A DNA stretch of 64,000 nucleotides from Campylobacterota bacterium. Lineage in GTDB: Bacteria > Campylobacterota > Campylobacteria > Campylobacterales > Sulfurimonadaceae. The stretch covers positions 124,001 through 188,000 of the forward strand of contig JBFMGG010000003.1 in the NCBI GenBank assembly GCA_040752835.1, written 5' to 3'. Below the pieces are notes generated by a model that did no database searches, had not been told where the DNA came from, and worked only from the letters and a program-made list of their open reading frames with translations. Below, in pieces: positions 17,058 through 26,575 of the stretch. The position numbers were made by a program, and so were the translations under genes. Each line of letters begins with the position of its first letter. Positions within the stretch are counted from its first letter, which is position 1.

Positions 17058-18250
17058 GATTCTTTCTCCGTTTTTAAAAACTCTGTAATCCGCGCCAGAT
17101 CGACGCTCCCTTCCACCTGCGAGGGGGGAAGCCTCTCGGCCCGGGTCAATGCCGGGGCGATCTCATCGCGCTCGACGAACTGGACGTGGGAGACGTATTT
17201 GAACAGCTCGCGCTGGTGAAAAATCTCTTTACCCGTAATAATTTTACACCCGAAATATGCGGGTTCGAGCGGGTTATGCCCGCCGATGGGCTCAAACGCG
17301 CCGCCCAGGATCGCCACGTCGCCGATCGCGTACAGGTTGTTCAGTTCCCCCATCGCGTCGACGAGGGTAACGTCCGGGCCGACCGTTTGGGACCGGCTCC
17401 ATCGGTTCAACTCCATCTGCGGCAGCCGCTGCGCGATCAGTTCGGCCACTTTGGCGAACCGTTCGGGATGACGCGGAACGACGATAAGCTTCGCGTCAGG
17501 ATTGCGGCGGCGGTATTCGGCGAACGCATCGAGAATCGCCTCTTCTTCCCCTTCATGGGTACTCCCCGCGACGATTACCGTCCCCTGCGGCTTCGGATAA
17601 ACGGTGGCGGCTTCGATCTTCTGCGCCAGTTTGATGTTCCCGGCCACTTCGACGTTACGCGCGCCCAGGGCGATGAAACGGGCCATGTCCTCGGTGCTCT
17701 GGCAAAAGATCCGGTCGCATTCCCCCAGCAGGCGGCGATAAAACCACCGCATCTTGTAATACTTCGGGAAACTCCGCTCGCTGATGCGCGCGTTCAGCGC
17801 GATCACCCTTGCCCCCCGCTTGTGGGCCAGCCGGAAGAGGAGATACCAGAATTCGGCTTCGAGTACGACAAGCGTTTTGGGGCGTTCGATCCAGAACCAC
17901 AGCCAGAGTTCAAAAGGGAGATAGCGCACCTGGACGGGGTATTTCGATGCCGCCTCGTACCCCGTATGGGTAATGACGCTGATCGCGAGACGTTTTTCCC
18001 CCAGCCGTTCCACCAGCGGGGCGATCGCTTTGGCTTCGCCCAGCGAACAGACGTGGAACCAGATATCGTGCGGTCCGAACGGAGGATTTTTCACGCCGAA
18101 AAACCGTGCCGGAAGCGAATGACGATATTTTTTCTTGAAGGAAAAGAGGATCAGGACCGGAAGGGTGACAGCGTATGCAAACGCTGCCAGCAGGGTATAG
18201 GCTAAATCAAAAAATAGCTTACGCACCGAGAGCGTCGGAAGTCGGTTCAA
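17054..18250 (-). CDS. waaA: 3-deoxy-D-manno-octulosonic acid transferase (KDO transferase)
   Basis: WaaA adds KDO to lipid A precursor in the inner membrane. The protein has one N-terminal membrane anchor (about 12-36), the catalytic glutamate Glu72 in HVCSLGEAKAI, and the C-terminal donor site GGAFEPIGGHNPLEPAYFG. The start is uncertain: TTG 18250 gives 398 residues and overlaps flgZ by 32 bases, GTG 18226 gives 390. Neither has a clear ribosome site, so translational coupling to flgZ is likely. Confidence 0.93.
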   Translation of the reverse strand: MNRLPTLSVRKLFFDLAYTLLAAFAYAVTLPVLILFSFKKKYRHSLPARFFGVKNPPFGPHDIWFHVCSLGEAKAIAPLVERLGEKRLAISVITHTGYEAASKYPVQVRYLPFELWLWFWIERPKTLVVLEAEFWYLLFRLAHKRGARVIALNARISERSFPKYYKMRWFYRRLLGECDRIFCQSTEDMARFIALGARNVEVAGNIKLAQKIEAATVYPKPQGTVIVAGSTHEGEEEAILDAFAEYRRRNPDAKLIVVPRHPERFAKVAELIAQRLPQMELNRWSRSQTVGPDVTLVDAMGELNNLYAIGDVAILGGAFEPIGGHNPLEPAYFGCKIITGKEIFHQRELFKYVSHVQFVERDEIAPALTRAERLPPSQVEGSVDLARITEFLKTEKES

Positions 18251-18944
18251 GGTAAAGGATACGTCCGCAGTGAGGGCACGTCGTAATCTCTTCGCCTTTG
18301 ATGACGTCGGCGTAGATTTTGTCGCTGACCGCCATGAAACATCCCATACACGCCTGGTTGCGTACCGGAACCGCCGTCGTATTTTTCGCCCAGCGGCGGA
18401 TTTTCTGGTAGAACGACAACCCTTTTTGGTTCATCGAAGAAACAAGGGTCTGTTTGCGCGCGAAAACTTCCTTGCGCTCTTCGTCGATCTGGGCCAGCTT
18501 GACGTCGACGTCGGCTTTGACGGTAGCGAGGTTCCCCTCGATCTCGACCGCTTTGGCTTCGAGCTCGTCGATTTTACCCTGTTTGTGATCAATCAGTTTT
18601 TCGAGACGTTCGATCTCCTCGTTGGCAAACGCGACCTGCTCTTTGGCAATCTCTTCTTCGAGCTGGAGCGATTTCATCTCGCGCTCGGTTTTGACTTCGG
18701 CGCTTTTCTTGCCGTTTTCGTCGAGTTTGGCGGAGAGTTCGGCCAGGTGGAGCTCGTTTTTCTGTTTTTTGAGCTGCTCGTCTTTGATCTCTTGTTTCAG
18801 TGCCGAAATCTCGTTGATAATGCCGTTTTTCGTCGCCGTCAGCGCGTCGTACTGAAGGTTGGCTTCTTCGATTTGCGGTTCAAACGCATCGATCTCTTTA
18901 TCGATCTGAGACAATTCAATCAGCTGTTCAAGGTGTTTGTTCAT
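18219..18944 (-). CDS. flgZ: Coiled-coil zinc-ribbon protein, FlgZ (HP0958) family
   Basis: The 241-residue protein has a long charged coiled coil (about residues 5-175) and a C-terminal zinc ribbon with ligands Cys199, Cys202, Cys223 and Cys226 (CMGC, CPHC). This is the DUF164/FlgZ family. In Helicobacter pylori HP0958 stabilises sigma-54 and affects flagellar gene expression, and from memory its gene sits beside waaA and a nif3 gene as here. A role in flagellar gene control is therefore likely; nucleic-acid binding by the ribbon is possible. Confidence 0.85.
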   Translation of the reverse strand: MNKHLEQLIELSQIDKEIDAFEPQIEEANLQYDALTATKNGIINEISALKQEIKDEQLKKQKNELHLAELSAKLDENGKKSAEVKTEREMKSLQLEEEIAKEQVAFANEEIERLEKLIDHKQGKIDELEAKAVEIEGNLATVKADVDVKLAQIDEERKEVFARKQTLVSSMNQKGLSFYQKIRRWAKNTTAVPVRNQACMGCFMAVSDKIYADVIKGEEITTCPHCGRILYLEPTSDALGA

Positions 18945-18983
18945 AAGGTTCCTTTTTGGAATTACACGATTACCTAATATGGG

Positions 18984-19706
18984 TTACAGATAGGTGAAGG
19001 GGTTTTTCGATGGCGAAATTATAACACTCAATCCTAATTTTTCCAAATGGGGGGCCAAAACCTCCCCGAAATAGCGCTCGCTCTCGTAGTGCCCGATATC
19101 GAGCATCGAAAGCCCCAGCGTTTTGGCTTCCATCGCGTCGTGGTACTTGATGTCGCCGGTGAGAAAACAATCGGCCTGTATATTGCGCATCAGTGAAGCC
19201 CCCGATCCCGTCACCAGAGCGCAGGTCGTGATACGGTCGTGGCACCGGACTCCCCGGATGTGCGGCAGCCCCAGCGCCGTTTTGACTTTCTGGGCGAACG
19301 TGTCGTACGCTTCGTCGATTCCGAGGTAGGCGACGAAGCCCTCTTTGGCGATGATGGGATACCCCAGCACCTGCGTCGCGACGTAATCGTTGAGATGCGT
19401 CTGGTCGAAATTGGTGTGCATCGCGATGTTGGCGATGTTTTTGCGGATCATCGGGGCGAGAATCTTGGCCGGGTACTGATTGAACTGCAGCTGTTTGAGT
19501 CCCCCGAAGATCAGCGGATGATGGGTGATGAGCAGCGTGTTGTGCGGGATCGTCTCAAGAAGCTCTTCGTCGATGTCGATGGAGAGGACCACCGTCGACA
19601 CCTCCTGCGAAAAATCGCCGACGAGAAGCCCCGAGTTGTCCCATCCTTCCTGCATGACGAAAGGGGAAAGCGCATCGAGGCTGGCGTAAATATCGCGTAC
19701 CGTCAT
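18984..19706 (-). CDS. Nif3-like dinuclear metal-centre protein
   Basis: The protein has 240 residues from ATG 19706 (MTVRDIYASLDALSPF). Family features are GWDNSGLLVGD, the metal ligand motif LLITHHPLIFGG near residues 63-74, HTNFDQ near 97, and GxGAS near 172. The Nif3/YbgI family folds into a hexameric ring with two metals; its substrate remains unsettled despite the GTP cyclohydrolase label often used. It overlaps the upstream NYN gene by four bases. Confidence 0.88.
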   Translation of the reverse strand: MTVRDIYASLDALSPFVMQEGWDNSGLLVGDFSQEVSTVVLSIDIDEELLETIPHNTLLITHHPLIFGGLKQLQFNQYPAKILAPMIRKNIANIAMHTNFDQTHLNDYVATQVLGYPIIAKEGFVAYLGIDEAYDTFAQKVKTALGLPHIRGVRCHDRITTCALVTGSGASLMRNIQADCFLTGDIKYHDAMEAKTLGLSMLDIGHYESERYFGEVLAPHLEKLGLSVIISPSKNPFTYL

Positions 19707-20440
19707 TTTTTGGGGTTCCTTTCGGGCCGCTTGACGCGGATGTAGATCTGGGATTTGGAAAACGGGTCGGACGCTTTGAATTCGAAAATTTTGAGTCCGA
19801 TGATCAGGTCCACCAGTTTTTTGTAGCCGTACGTCCGGGGATCGAATTCGGGCGATTTGTTGATGAGTTTTTGCCCCACGCTCCCCAGATTCGACCATCC
19901 CGCTTCGTCGGCGGTATCTTCCACCGCGTTGCGCACCAGTGAGAGAAGCGCTTTATCGTCGGTCTTGATTTTCGGGACGGAGGGCTCTTTGTGGTTTTGG
20001 GCACGGCGAAGGTTTTCGGTGAAAATAAACTTGTCGCATACCCCGATAAATGCTTTGGGTGTTTTCTGTTCCCCGAAACCGTACACTTTGACACCCGATT
20101 CGCGGATGCGGCTGGCAAGACGGGTGAAATCGCTGTCGCTGGAGACGATGCAAAAGCCGTCGAAATTTTTCGTGTACAGTAGATCCATGGCGTCAATGAT
20201 CATCGCACTGTCGGTCGCGTTTTTGCCGCTGGTGTAGGCAAACTGCTGAATCGGCTGCAAGCCGTATTCGAGCAGCGCGCTTTTCCAGCTTTTGAGCTGG
20301 CTGTCGGTCCAGTCGCCGTAAATCCGCTTGACGCTCGCGATACCCAGCGCGGCAATCTCATCGAGCAGCCCCTCGATCGTCGAGGGTTGGGAGTTGTCGG
20401 CGTCGATGAGAACGGCAAGCCGAGGCTGATGGTCGGTCAT
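19703..20440 (-). CDS. NYN-domain RNase-like protein with C-terminal LOTUS/OST-HTH domain
   Basis: The 245-residue protein has an N-terminal NYN (PIN-like) domain with the acidic cluster LIDADN (Asp13, Asp15), Asp77 in KNATDSAM and SSDSDFTRLA (Asp102, Asp104). These would bind the catalytic metal. Residues about 160-230 (LLSLVRNAVE to KKLVDLIIGLKIFE) read as an OST-HTH/LOTUS domain, which binds RNA. The fusion points to RNA cleavage or processing. The target is unknown. It is coupled to the TPR gene and nif3 by four-base overlaps. Confidence 0.85.
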   Translation of the reverse strand: MTDHQPRLAVLIDADNSQPSTIEGLLDEIAALGIASVKRIYGDWTDSQLKSWKSALLEYGLQPIQQFAYTSGKNATDSAMIIDAMDLLYTKNFDGFCIVSSDSDFTRLASRIRESGVKVYGFGEQKTPKAFIGVCDKFIFTENLRRAQNHKEPSVPKIKTDDKALLSLVRNAVEDTADEAGWSNLGSVGQKLINKSPEFDPRTYGYKKLVDLIIGLKIFEFKASDPFSKSQIYIRVKRPERNPKK

Positions 20441-21024
20441 GACTGACGCTCCAGTTCCGCCAACGCCTCACGGGCCTGTGGGAGATCGCCGCCAAGTTCC
20501 AACGCCTTTTCGTAGTGGGCGCGGGCCTCGTCGATGCGGTTCATGTCCACCAGGAGATTGGCATAGTTATAGTGGGTCTGCGCGTAATCGGGATCGATCG
20601 CGAGCGCTTTTCGGTAATGCTCTTCGGAGCGTTCGTACACCCCTTCACCGCGGTAAAGCGACGCGATCGCGTTGTGGGTCAAATCGTCGTTGCCGTCGAT
20701 TTCGAGCGAACGCTCGTAAAGCCGGATCCCGCGATGGACATCCCCGCTTTTGGCGGTGACGAAAGCGAGCTTGTTGATCGTTTCGACGTTCCCTCCCTCC
20801 AGTGCGTAGGCCTCTTCGAGGAGGCGTTTGGCCTTTTCGACGTCCCCCGCTTCGTAAGCCGCATCGGCTTCATCGACGAGGGCGGCGGGGGAAGGAGCCA
20901 CGGGGGTAGGCGCAGAAGGGTTCCCCGCCGAAGGGGCGGCGGAATCCAGTTCGTGCACGTGGCGGTAGATCTGGTATGCGAAAAAAAGTGTCGCCGCCAA
21001 CATTAAAATCTGAAATAAACTCAT
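20437..21024 (-). CDS. Membrane-anchored TPR protein
   Basis: The 195-residue protein has an N-terminal membrane helix (about 3-20), a proline- and alanine-rich linker (30-52), then three to four tetratricopeptide repeats from 53 to 190. Clear units are ADAAYEAGDVEKAKRLLEEAY, AIASLYRGEGVYERSEEHYRKAL and YANLLVDMNRIDEARAHYEKAL. Such proteins act as scaffolds. No specific function can be assigned. A TATAAT box on the minus strand near 21058 lies between it and ppk1. Confidence 0.85.
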   Translation of the reverse strand: MSLFQILMLAATLFFAYQIYRHVHELDSAAPSAGNPSAPTPVAPSPAALVDEADAAYEAGDVEKAKRLLEEAYALEGGNVETINKLAFVTAKSGDVHRGIRLYERSLEIDGNDDLTHNAIASLYRGEGVYERSEEHYRKALAIDPDYAQTHYNYANLLVDMNRIDEARAHYEKALELGGDLPQAREALAELERQS

Positions 21025-21093
21025 AGACGTTCCTCGTTTGTAACCATAAGTGTATTATAATCCTGGTAAACTTAACACTATAACGGTAAAAAC

Positions 21094-23193
21094 ATGCCTA
21101 GCAACTTTAAAGACCCATCGCTTTATATCAACCGCGAGCTTTCGTGGCTGCAGTTCAACACCCGCGTCCTCAAACAGGCGCAGGACGAATCGCTCCCGTT
21201 GCTTGAGCGGCTTAAATTTCTCGCCATCTACGGCACCAATCTCGACGAATTCTACATGATCCGCGTCGCGGGTCTGAAAAAACTTTTCAGCGCCGGGGTC
21301 AACGTTTCGGGAGCCGACCGGCTCACCCCGCTGCAACAGCTGCGCGAAATCCGCACCTACCTTCACGAAGAGCAAAAAGTGGTCGAACACTGCCTGCAGG
21401 GGATCATGAAAGAGCTCGAAAAAGAGGGGATTTTTTTCAAACCTTACAAAGAGCTCACCCCGGAGCAGCGCAAGTATCTCGACAAATATTTTCACGAAAA
21501 CATCTATCCCGTTGTTATCCCCATCGCAATCGACGCAACCCACCCCTTCCCCCATCTCAACAACCTGGGCTTCGGGCAGATCGTCAAGCTGCGCGACAAG
21601 GATGACCCGAGCATCGAGCGCTACGGCCTGATCCGTATTCCCCGCGTACTGCCGCGCTTCGTCGATATCAACAACCGGATCTACGTTCCGATCGGGAGCA
21701 TCACCGCCGAACACATCGAAGACCTTTTCCCCGGTTACGAGCTGATCAAATTCGCCGCGTTCCGCGTCACCCGCAACGCCGACATCGCGATCGAGGAAGA
21801 GGAAGCCGACGACATCATGGAGATCCTCGAAGAGGGGCTCAAACTCCGTAAAAAAGGGGAACTGGTCCGGCTGGAACTGAGCGTTCACGCCGATGATGAC
21901 CTGCAAAACTTTTTCAACCGTCACGCCAACGTCTACAAAGACGACATCTACCGTTTCCAGACCTATCTCAATCTCGCCAGCTTCTGGCAGGTCGTCGGAA
22001 ACAAGGATTTCGCCCACCTCACCGCGCCGACCTTCAAGCCGCGCAACCTCCCGCCGCTCGATACCGACGAAAGCCTCTACGCGACGCTGGACAAACAAGA
22101 CCTGCTCCTTTTTCACCCTTTCGAGAGTTTCGAGCCGGTCGTTCGCCTGATCCAGACGGCGGCTAAAGATCCCGACGTCGTCTCGATCAAAATGACCCTC
22201 TACCGTTCGGGGTCCAATTCCCCGATCGTCAACGCCCTTATCGGTGCGGCCGAATCGGGCAAACAGGTCACCGTCATGGTCGAGCTCAAAGCCCGTTTCG
22301 ACGAAGAGAACAACCTCCACTGGGCCAAAGCGCTCGAAAATGCCGGAGCCCACGTCATTTACGGGATTACAGGATTCAAGGTACACGCCAAAGCAGCCCT
22401 CATCACCCGCCGCATCGACGGCAAACTCAAGCAGTACGCCCATATCGGCACCGGAAACTACAACCCCTCCACGGCGACGATCTACACCGACATCAGCTAC
22501 ATGACCAGCAACGATGCGATCACTCACGACATGACGCGGTTTTTCCACTTTCTGACCGGGTTCAGCAAAAAAGGGAAATTGAGCGAACTCTACATGGCGC
22601 CGACGCAGATCAAACCGAAAATCCTCTCGCTCATCCAAAACGAAACACGGATGGGGAGCGAAGGGGTCATCATCGCAAAAATGAACGCCCTCGTCGACGA
22701 AGACATCATCAAAGCCCTTTACAAAGCCTCTCAGGCAGGGGTAAAAATCGATCTCATCATCCGGGGGATCTGTTGTCTGCGTCCGGGGATACCCGGGGTC
22801 AGCGACAACATCCGTGTCACCTCCATCATCGGAAAATACCTCGAACACGCCCGAATCTATTACTTCAAACACTCGACGCCGCAAACCTATATCGCCAGTG
22901 CCGATTGGATGCCGCGCAACCTGCTGCGCCGTATCGAGCTGCTCACCCCGATCCAGGGCGAAGAGCTCTCGGCGAAGCTGATCCAGATCCTGCAGCTGCA
23001 GAGTTCGGACAACATGCTCTCGCACGAACTCCAGACCGACGGAAACTACATCAAAGTCAAACACGAGCCCCACAACGCGATCGACAGCCATAAAATCGTC
23101 GAAAACCACACCAGCAAAGTTCACAGTTCGGTCAAAAAACATACGCCCAATTTCGTCCAGCAGTTGACGACCCGTTTGTTCAAAGAGAGTTAA
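21094..23193 (+). CDS. ppk1: Polyphosphate kinase 1
   Basis: PPK1 makes inorganic polyphosphate from ATP. The 699-residue enzyme shows the family start YINRELSWLQFNTRVL, the two histidine motifs with His431 (FKVHAKAALI, the phosphorylated residue by analogy with E. coli) and His450 (HIGTGNYNPST), and basic C-terminal segments with DWMPRNLLRR. Length is standard. A TATAAC box at 21079-21084 lies just nine bases before the ATG, so the leader is very short. In Campylobacter polyphosphate affects stress survival and motility. Confidence 0.96.
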   Translation: MPSNFKDPSLYINRELSWLQFNTRVLKQAQDESLPLLERLKFLAIYGTNLDEFYMIRVAGLKKLFSAGVNVSGADRLTPLQQLREIRTYLHEEQKVVEHCLQGIMKELEKEGIFFKPYKELTPEQRKYLDKYFHENIYPVVIPIAIDATHPFPHLNNLGFGQIVKLRDKDDPSIERYGLIRIPRVLPRFVDINNRIYVPIGSITAEHIEDLFPGYELIKFAAFRVTRNADIAIEEEEADDIMEILEEGLKLRKKGELVRLELSVHADDDLQNFFNRHANVYKDDIYRFQTYLNLASFWQVVGNKDFAHLTAPTFKPRNLPPLDTDESLYATLDKQDLLLFHPFESFEPVVRLIQTAAKDPDVVSIKMTLYRSGSNSPIVNALIGAAESGKQVTVMVELKARFDEENNLHWAKALENAGAHVIYGITGFKVHAKAALITRRIDGKLKQYAHIGTGNYNPSTATIYTDISYMTSNDAITHDMTRFFHFLTGFSKKGKLSELYMAPTQIKPKILSLIQNETRMGSEGVIIAKMNALVDEDIIKALYKASQAGVKIDLIIRGICCLRPGIPGVSDNIRVTSIIGKYLEHARIYYFKHSTPQTYIASADWMPRNLLRRIELLTPIQGEELSAKLIQILQLQSSDNMLSHELQTDGNYIKVKHEPHNAIDSHKIVENHTSKVHSSVKKHTPNFVQQLTTRLFKES

Positions 23194-23204
23194 AGGATAT
23201 TTTC

Positions 23205-23741
23205 ATGATCAGCAATTATCTCCATTACACCCCCGCGATGAAAGAACGGGTATGGATCGCCCCTTCCGCCGACGTGATCGGCCGCGTCGAGATGGGCGAA
23301 GACGTCAGTATCTGGTTCGGATGCGTCGTGCGCGGCGACGTCCACTACATCAAAATCGGGGACCGGAGCAACATCCAGGACCTGAGCATGGTCCACGTTA
23401 CCCATCACAAAAAAGAGGATGCCTCAGACGGCTATCCGACCATTATCGGCAACGACGTCACGGTCGGGCACCGCGTCATGCTGCACGGCTGTACGATCGA
23501 AGACGCCTGCCTCATCGGGATGAGCGCTACGATTCTCGACGGTGCGGTAATCGGTAAGGAATCGATCGTCGGCGCGGGGGCACTGGTGACCAAAAACAAA
23601 GTGTTCCCTCCCCGCTCGCTCATCATGGGCAGCCCCGCCAAAGTGGTGCGGGAACTAAGCGACGAGGAGGTCGCCGAGCTCTACGCGTCGGCCCGCCGCT
23701 ACGTCAGTTTCAAAGAAAACTACCGCGCGCCGAATGTCTGA
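23205..23741 (+). CDS. Gamma carbonic anhydrase-family protein
   Basis: The 178-residue left-handed beta helix has repeated hexapeptide units. The candidate zinc histidines are in VHVTHHKK and GHRVMLHGC, which matches the YrdA/CaiE branch of gamma carbonic anhydrases. The activity of this branch is often undetectable, so bicarbonate chemistry is possible but unproven. AAAGGATATTTTC provides a strong ribosome site. It overlaps the following gene by eight bases. Confidence 0.9.
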   Translation: MISNYLHYTPAMKERVWIAPSADVIGRVEMGEDVSIWFGCVVRGDVHYIKIGDRSNIQDLSMVHVTHHKKEDASDGYPTIIGNDVTVGHRVMLHGCTIEDACLIGMSATILDGAVIGKESIVGAGALVTKNKVFPPRSLIMGSPAKVVRELSDEEVAELYASARRYVSFKENYRAPNV

Positions 23742-24357
23742 TTTCAATCTGGTCGTCGCCGCCGACATCCTGGGGATCACGGCATTTGCCCTCAGCGGTT
23801 TTCTCGTCGGAGTCCGGAACAACCTCGATCTGCTGGGGATCATCATTGCCGCTTCACTCACCGCACTGGGGGGCGGAGTGGTACGCGACGTCATCCTCGA
23901 CCGCACCCCGTTCGCATTCAACGAATACTATCCGGCCATCACGGTCATCGCGACGATCGCGTTTGCGTTTGTCTTCCGCCTCTATCACCGCGAGCAGATC
24001 GAACGCCAATGGCTCTTCGTCATCAGCGATACGATCGGTCTGGTGGCGTTCAGCATTACCGGAGCCCTGCTGGCGATCCAGGCCGACTTCAACTTTTTCG
24101 GGGTGATGATCCTCAGCTTCCTCACGGCCGTGGGGGGAGGCGTACTGCGCGATACGATGATCAACCAGGTCCCTTCCGTCCTTATCAGCGATTTTTACGG
24201 CTCCATCGCCCTGATCGTCTCGATCCTGCTGCTACTGCTCGCAGCGTTCGATGCACTCAATACGCCCGGTGTTGCGGTCGTCGCGACGGTGGCGGTAGGG
24301 CTGCGCCTGCTGGCCTATACCAAACAATGGCATCTTCCGACACTGGAGCGACGATGA
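23734..24357 (+). CDS. TRIC-type (YadS/UPF0126) membrane protein
   Basis: The 207-residue protein has about seven membrane helices in two repeats, each carrying the TRIC signature GGG(V)xRD: GGGVVRDVILDRTPF near residue 47 and GGGVLRDTMINQVPS near 132. Bacterial TRIC homologues are trimeric monovalent-cation channels. Some family members have been linked to glycine transport in the literature as I recall it. It overlaps both neighbours and is coupled to mtgA through ATGA. Confidence 0.88.
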   Translation: MSDFNLVVAADILGITAFALSGFLVGVRNNLDLLGIIIAASLTALGGGVVRDVILDRTPFAFNEYYPAITVIATIAFAFVFRLYHREQIERQWLFVISDTIGLVAFSITGALLAIQADFNFFGVMILSFLTAVGGGVLRDTMINQVPSVLISDFYGSIALIVSILLLLLAAFDALNTPGVAVVATVAVGLRLLAYTKQWHLPTLERR

Positions 24358-25229
24358 ACAAAAACCTCCTCAAAAAAGTTCTGCTGCTGCTGGCAGCGGG
24401 CGGTATCATCGATATCGGACGCTACGCCTTTTATCCCGACGTTTCGGACCTCAAAGAGGAGCGTCCCGTTCCGACGGCGTTCATGGAGTACCGTCAGGAC
24501 AAGTGGGCCGAAGAGAACCGAGACCGGGAGCTGCAACACAAATGGGTCAGCCTTTCACAGATCTCTCCCAACGTGCTCAAAGCGGTTCTGATCGCCGAAG
24601 ACGATAAATTCTGGAACCATGACGGATTCGATGTAGGAGGGATGGAGCAGGCGATTGAACGGAGTCTTGAAAAAGGGACCATTGCGGGGGGCAGCACCAT
24701 CAGCCAGCAGCTCTCGAAAAACCTCTATCTCTCTCCCAGCAAAAATCCGGTTCGCAAACTCAAAGAGGCGATCCTCACGTGGCGGATCGAAAACACCCTC
24801 TCCAAACGCCGCATCCTTGAAATCTATCTCAACGTCGCCGAATGGGGAGACGGCATATTCGGGATCGAAGCGGCGGCGCGCCATTATTACGGCAAAAGCG
24901 CCAAACACCTCAGCGGACGGGAGGCGGCGCGGTTGGCCGCAGTACTCCCCAACCCGCTCAAATACGATCCAACGGGGAACCAGAAATACGTCAAAAACCG
25001 CGCCCGCATCATCTACAAGATCATGCAGCGCCGGGGCGTCGTGATCCCCGCATACGAGGAAGTGATGACTCCGCCCAAAGAAGCCTCCGAACCGCTCATG
25101 GAATCGCGCGAGGATAACGGCAGCGTCCTTGAACTGTTCGGAACTCCCGGGCAAAACGTACCCGAAACCCCCGATCAGCCCTCCGCTTCAGAGCAAACCG
25201 GCGAATCGAACGCCTCTTCTCCCTTCTAA
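24354..25229 (+). CDS. mtgA: Monofunctional biosynthetic peptidoglycan transglycosylase
   Basis: MtgA polymerises glycan strands from lipid II. I start it at ATG 24354, giving 291 residues with one N-terminal membrane anchor (8-28). The glycosyltransferase-51 motifs are present: catalytic Glu82 in IAEDDKFWNHDGFD, GGSTISQQLSKNLYL, and EIYLNVAEWG. A low-complexity tail of about 45 residues rich in Pro, Ser and Glu follows the domain. No transpeptidase domain exists. It ends four bases from the convergent nhaA stop. Confidence 0.93.
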   Translation: MNKNLLKKVLLLLAAGGIIDIGRYAFYPDVSDLKEERPVPTAFMEYRQDKWAEENRDRELQHKWVSLSQISPNVLKAVLIAEDDKFWNHDGFDVGGMEQAIERSLEKGTIAGGSTISQQLSKNLYLSPSKNPVRKLKEAILTWRIENTLSKRRILEIYLNVAEWGDGIFGIEAAARHYYGKSAKHLSGREAARLAAVLPNPLKYDPTGNQKYVKNRARIIYKIMQRRGVVIPAYEEVMTPPKEASEPLMESREDNGSVLELFGTPGQNVPETPDQPSASEQTGESNASSPF

Positions 25230-25233
25230 AGGG

Positions 25234-26406
25234 TTAAGCGTTTCGGGAACGGATGACGCGCCGTAAAAACGCGTACCCCAAAACGCCCGAGAAAAACGAT
25301 CCGAGCAAAATCCCCAGCCGTTCGTCGCATACTCCCGCGCCGCAGGCTCTGGCGTCTTCGAATGCCAAAGAACCGATAAACAGCGACATCGTAAAACCAA
25401 TCCCGCTCAAAATCGATACCCCGTACAGCCGCTTCCAGTCGACGCCCGCGGGCAAACTCCCAAAACCCATCCGTACCGCCAGATAACTGAAGAGAAAAAC
25501 ACCGATCTGTTTACCGAAAAAAAGCCCCAATGCGATCCCCAGCGTCACTTCATCGAAAAAATCGCTTGCCGACACTCCCGCAAAAGCGATACCCGTATTC
25601 GCAAACGCAAAGAGCGGAAGGATGACAAAACTCACCGGGACGTGCAGCGAATGTTCCAACGCATGAAAAGACGCCTGGTTGTTTTTCAAAGGGATCAGCA
25701 GCCCCAGGATTACCCCCGCGAGGGTCGCATGGACCCCCGACTTCAGCACGGCGATCCACAAAACGGTTCCAACTAAAATATACGCGGCATTATTCACGAC
25801 TCCCCGGACGTTCATCGTGATCAGAACGGCAATCATCGCTGCAGCGATGAACAGGGAAATCGCCGAAAGATCGGACGTATAAAAAAGGGCGATGATAACA
25901 ATAGCTCCCAAATCGTCGATGATTGCCAGCGCAAGCAAAAACAGTTTCAGCCCTTTGGGAACGCGGTTTCCCAACAACGTGAGAATCCCCAGCGCAAACG
26001 CGATATCGGTCGCCGAAGGGATCGCCCACCCCTGCAACGCCGTGGGATTGTCCCAGTTGAACCACGCATAAATGGCCGAAGGGACCATCATCCCTCCCAG
26101 CGCCGCGAAAGCCGGGACGGCTATCGCTTTTGGATCGCGCAGCGAGCCCTCGAGGGTTTCCCGTTTGATCTCCAGCCCCACCATAAAGAAAAATACGGCC
26201 ATCAGACCGTCGTTGATCCACAACAATAACGGTTTGGCAATGACGAAAGAACCGACACTCACAACGACCGGAAGAGATGTAAGGGAGGAATAAAGCGAGT
26301 GCATCGGACTGTTGGCCATCATCATCGCCAATGCGGTGGCAACCACCAGCAAAATACCCGTCGCCGAATCGAGTTTCAAAAAATTCAATAACGGTGAACG
26401 GAGCAT
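25234..26406 (-). CDS. nhaA: Na+/H+ antiporter NhaA
   Basis: NhaA exchanges sodium for protons across the inner membrane, giving salt and alkali tolerance. The protein has 390 residues from ATG 26406, which has AAGGAAAGAT in front. It has about twelve helices. The transport aspartates lie in PSATDIAFALGIL and AIIDDLGAIVIIALFY (about residues 130 and 161). The N-terminal LKLDSATGILLVVATALAM is typical. A TATAAC sits upstream at about 26445. Confidence 0.95.
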   Translation of the reverse strand: MLRSPLLNFLKLDSATGILLVVATALAMMMANSPMHSLYSSLTSLPVVVSVGSFVIAKPLLLWINDGLMAVFFFMVGLEIKRETLEGSLRDPKAIAVPAFAALGGMMVPSAIYAWFNWDNPTALQGWAIPSATDIAFALGILTLLGNRVPKGLKLFLLALAIIDDLGAIVIIALFYTSDLSAISLFIAAAMIAVLITMNVRGVVNNAAYILVGTVLWIAVLKSGVHATLAGVILGLLIPLKNNQASFHALEHSLHVPVSFVILPLFAFANTGIAFAGVSASDFFDEVTLGIALGLFFGKQIGVFLFSYLAVRMGFGSLPAGVDWKRLYGVSILSGIGFTMSLFIGSLAFEDARACGAGVCDERLGILLGSFFSGVLGYAFLRRVIRSRNA

Positions 26407-26575
26407 ATCTTTCCTTTGTAGCAAAAGCGTTTTTTTCAGGATTGTTATAAAAATGAAGAAAACCGGAACCGTGCTGCTTTCGGACCGGTCAGGAGAACGA
26501 TACGGCTGAAATACCGCTGCTTTGTTCTTAAGCCTTATGATAAATCAGTTTGGTAAACCGACGGACAACCGACCC

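Noticed and set aside
21055-23142. Very long open frame on the minus strand opposite ppk1
   Set aside because: It mirrors the codon structure of ppk1 on the other strand, which is common at this composition. Its translation shows no family motif and has biased Asp, Val and Phe runs typical of antisense frames.
26407-26575. Small RNA or gene in the largest gap
   Set aside because: No frame with a ribosome site and no stable hairpin with a T-run; only a TATAAC for nhaA is evident.
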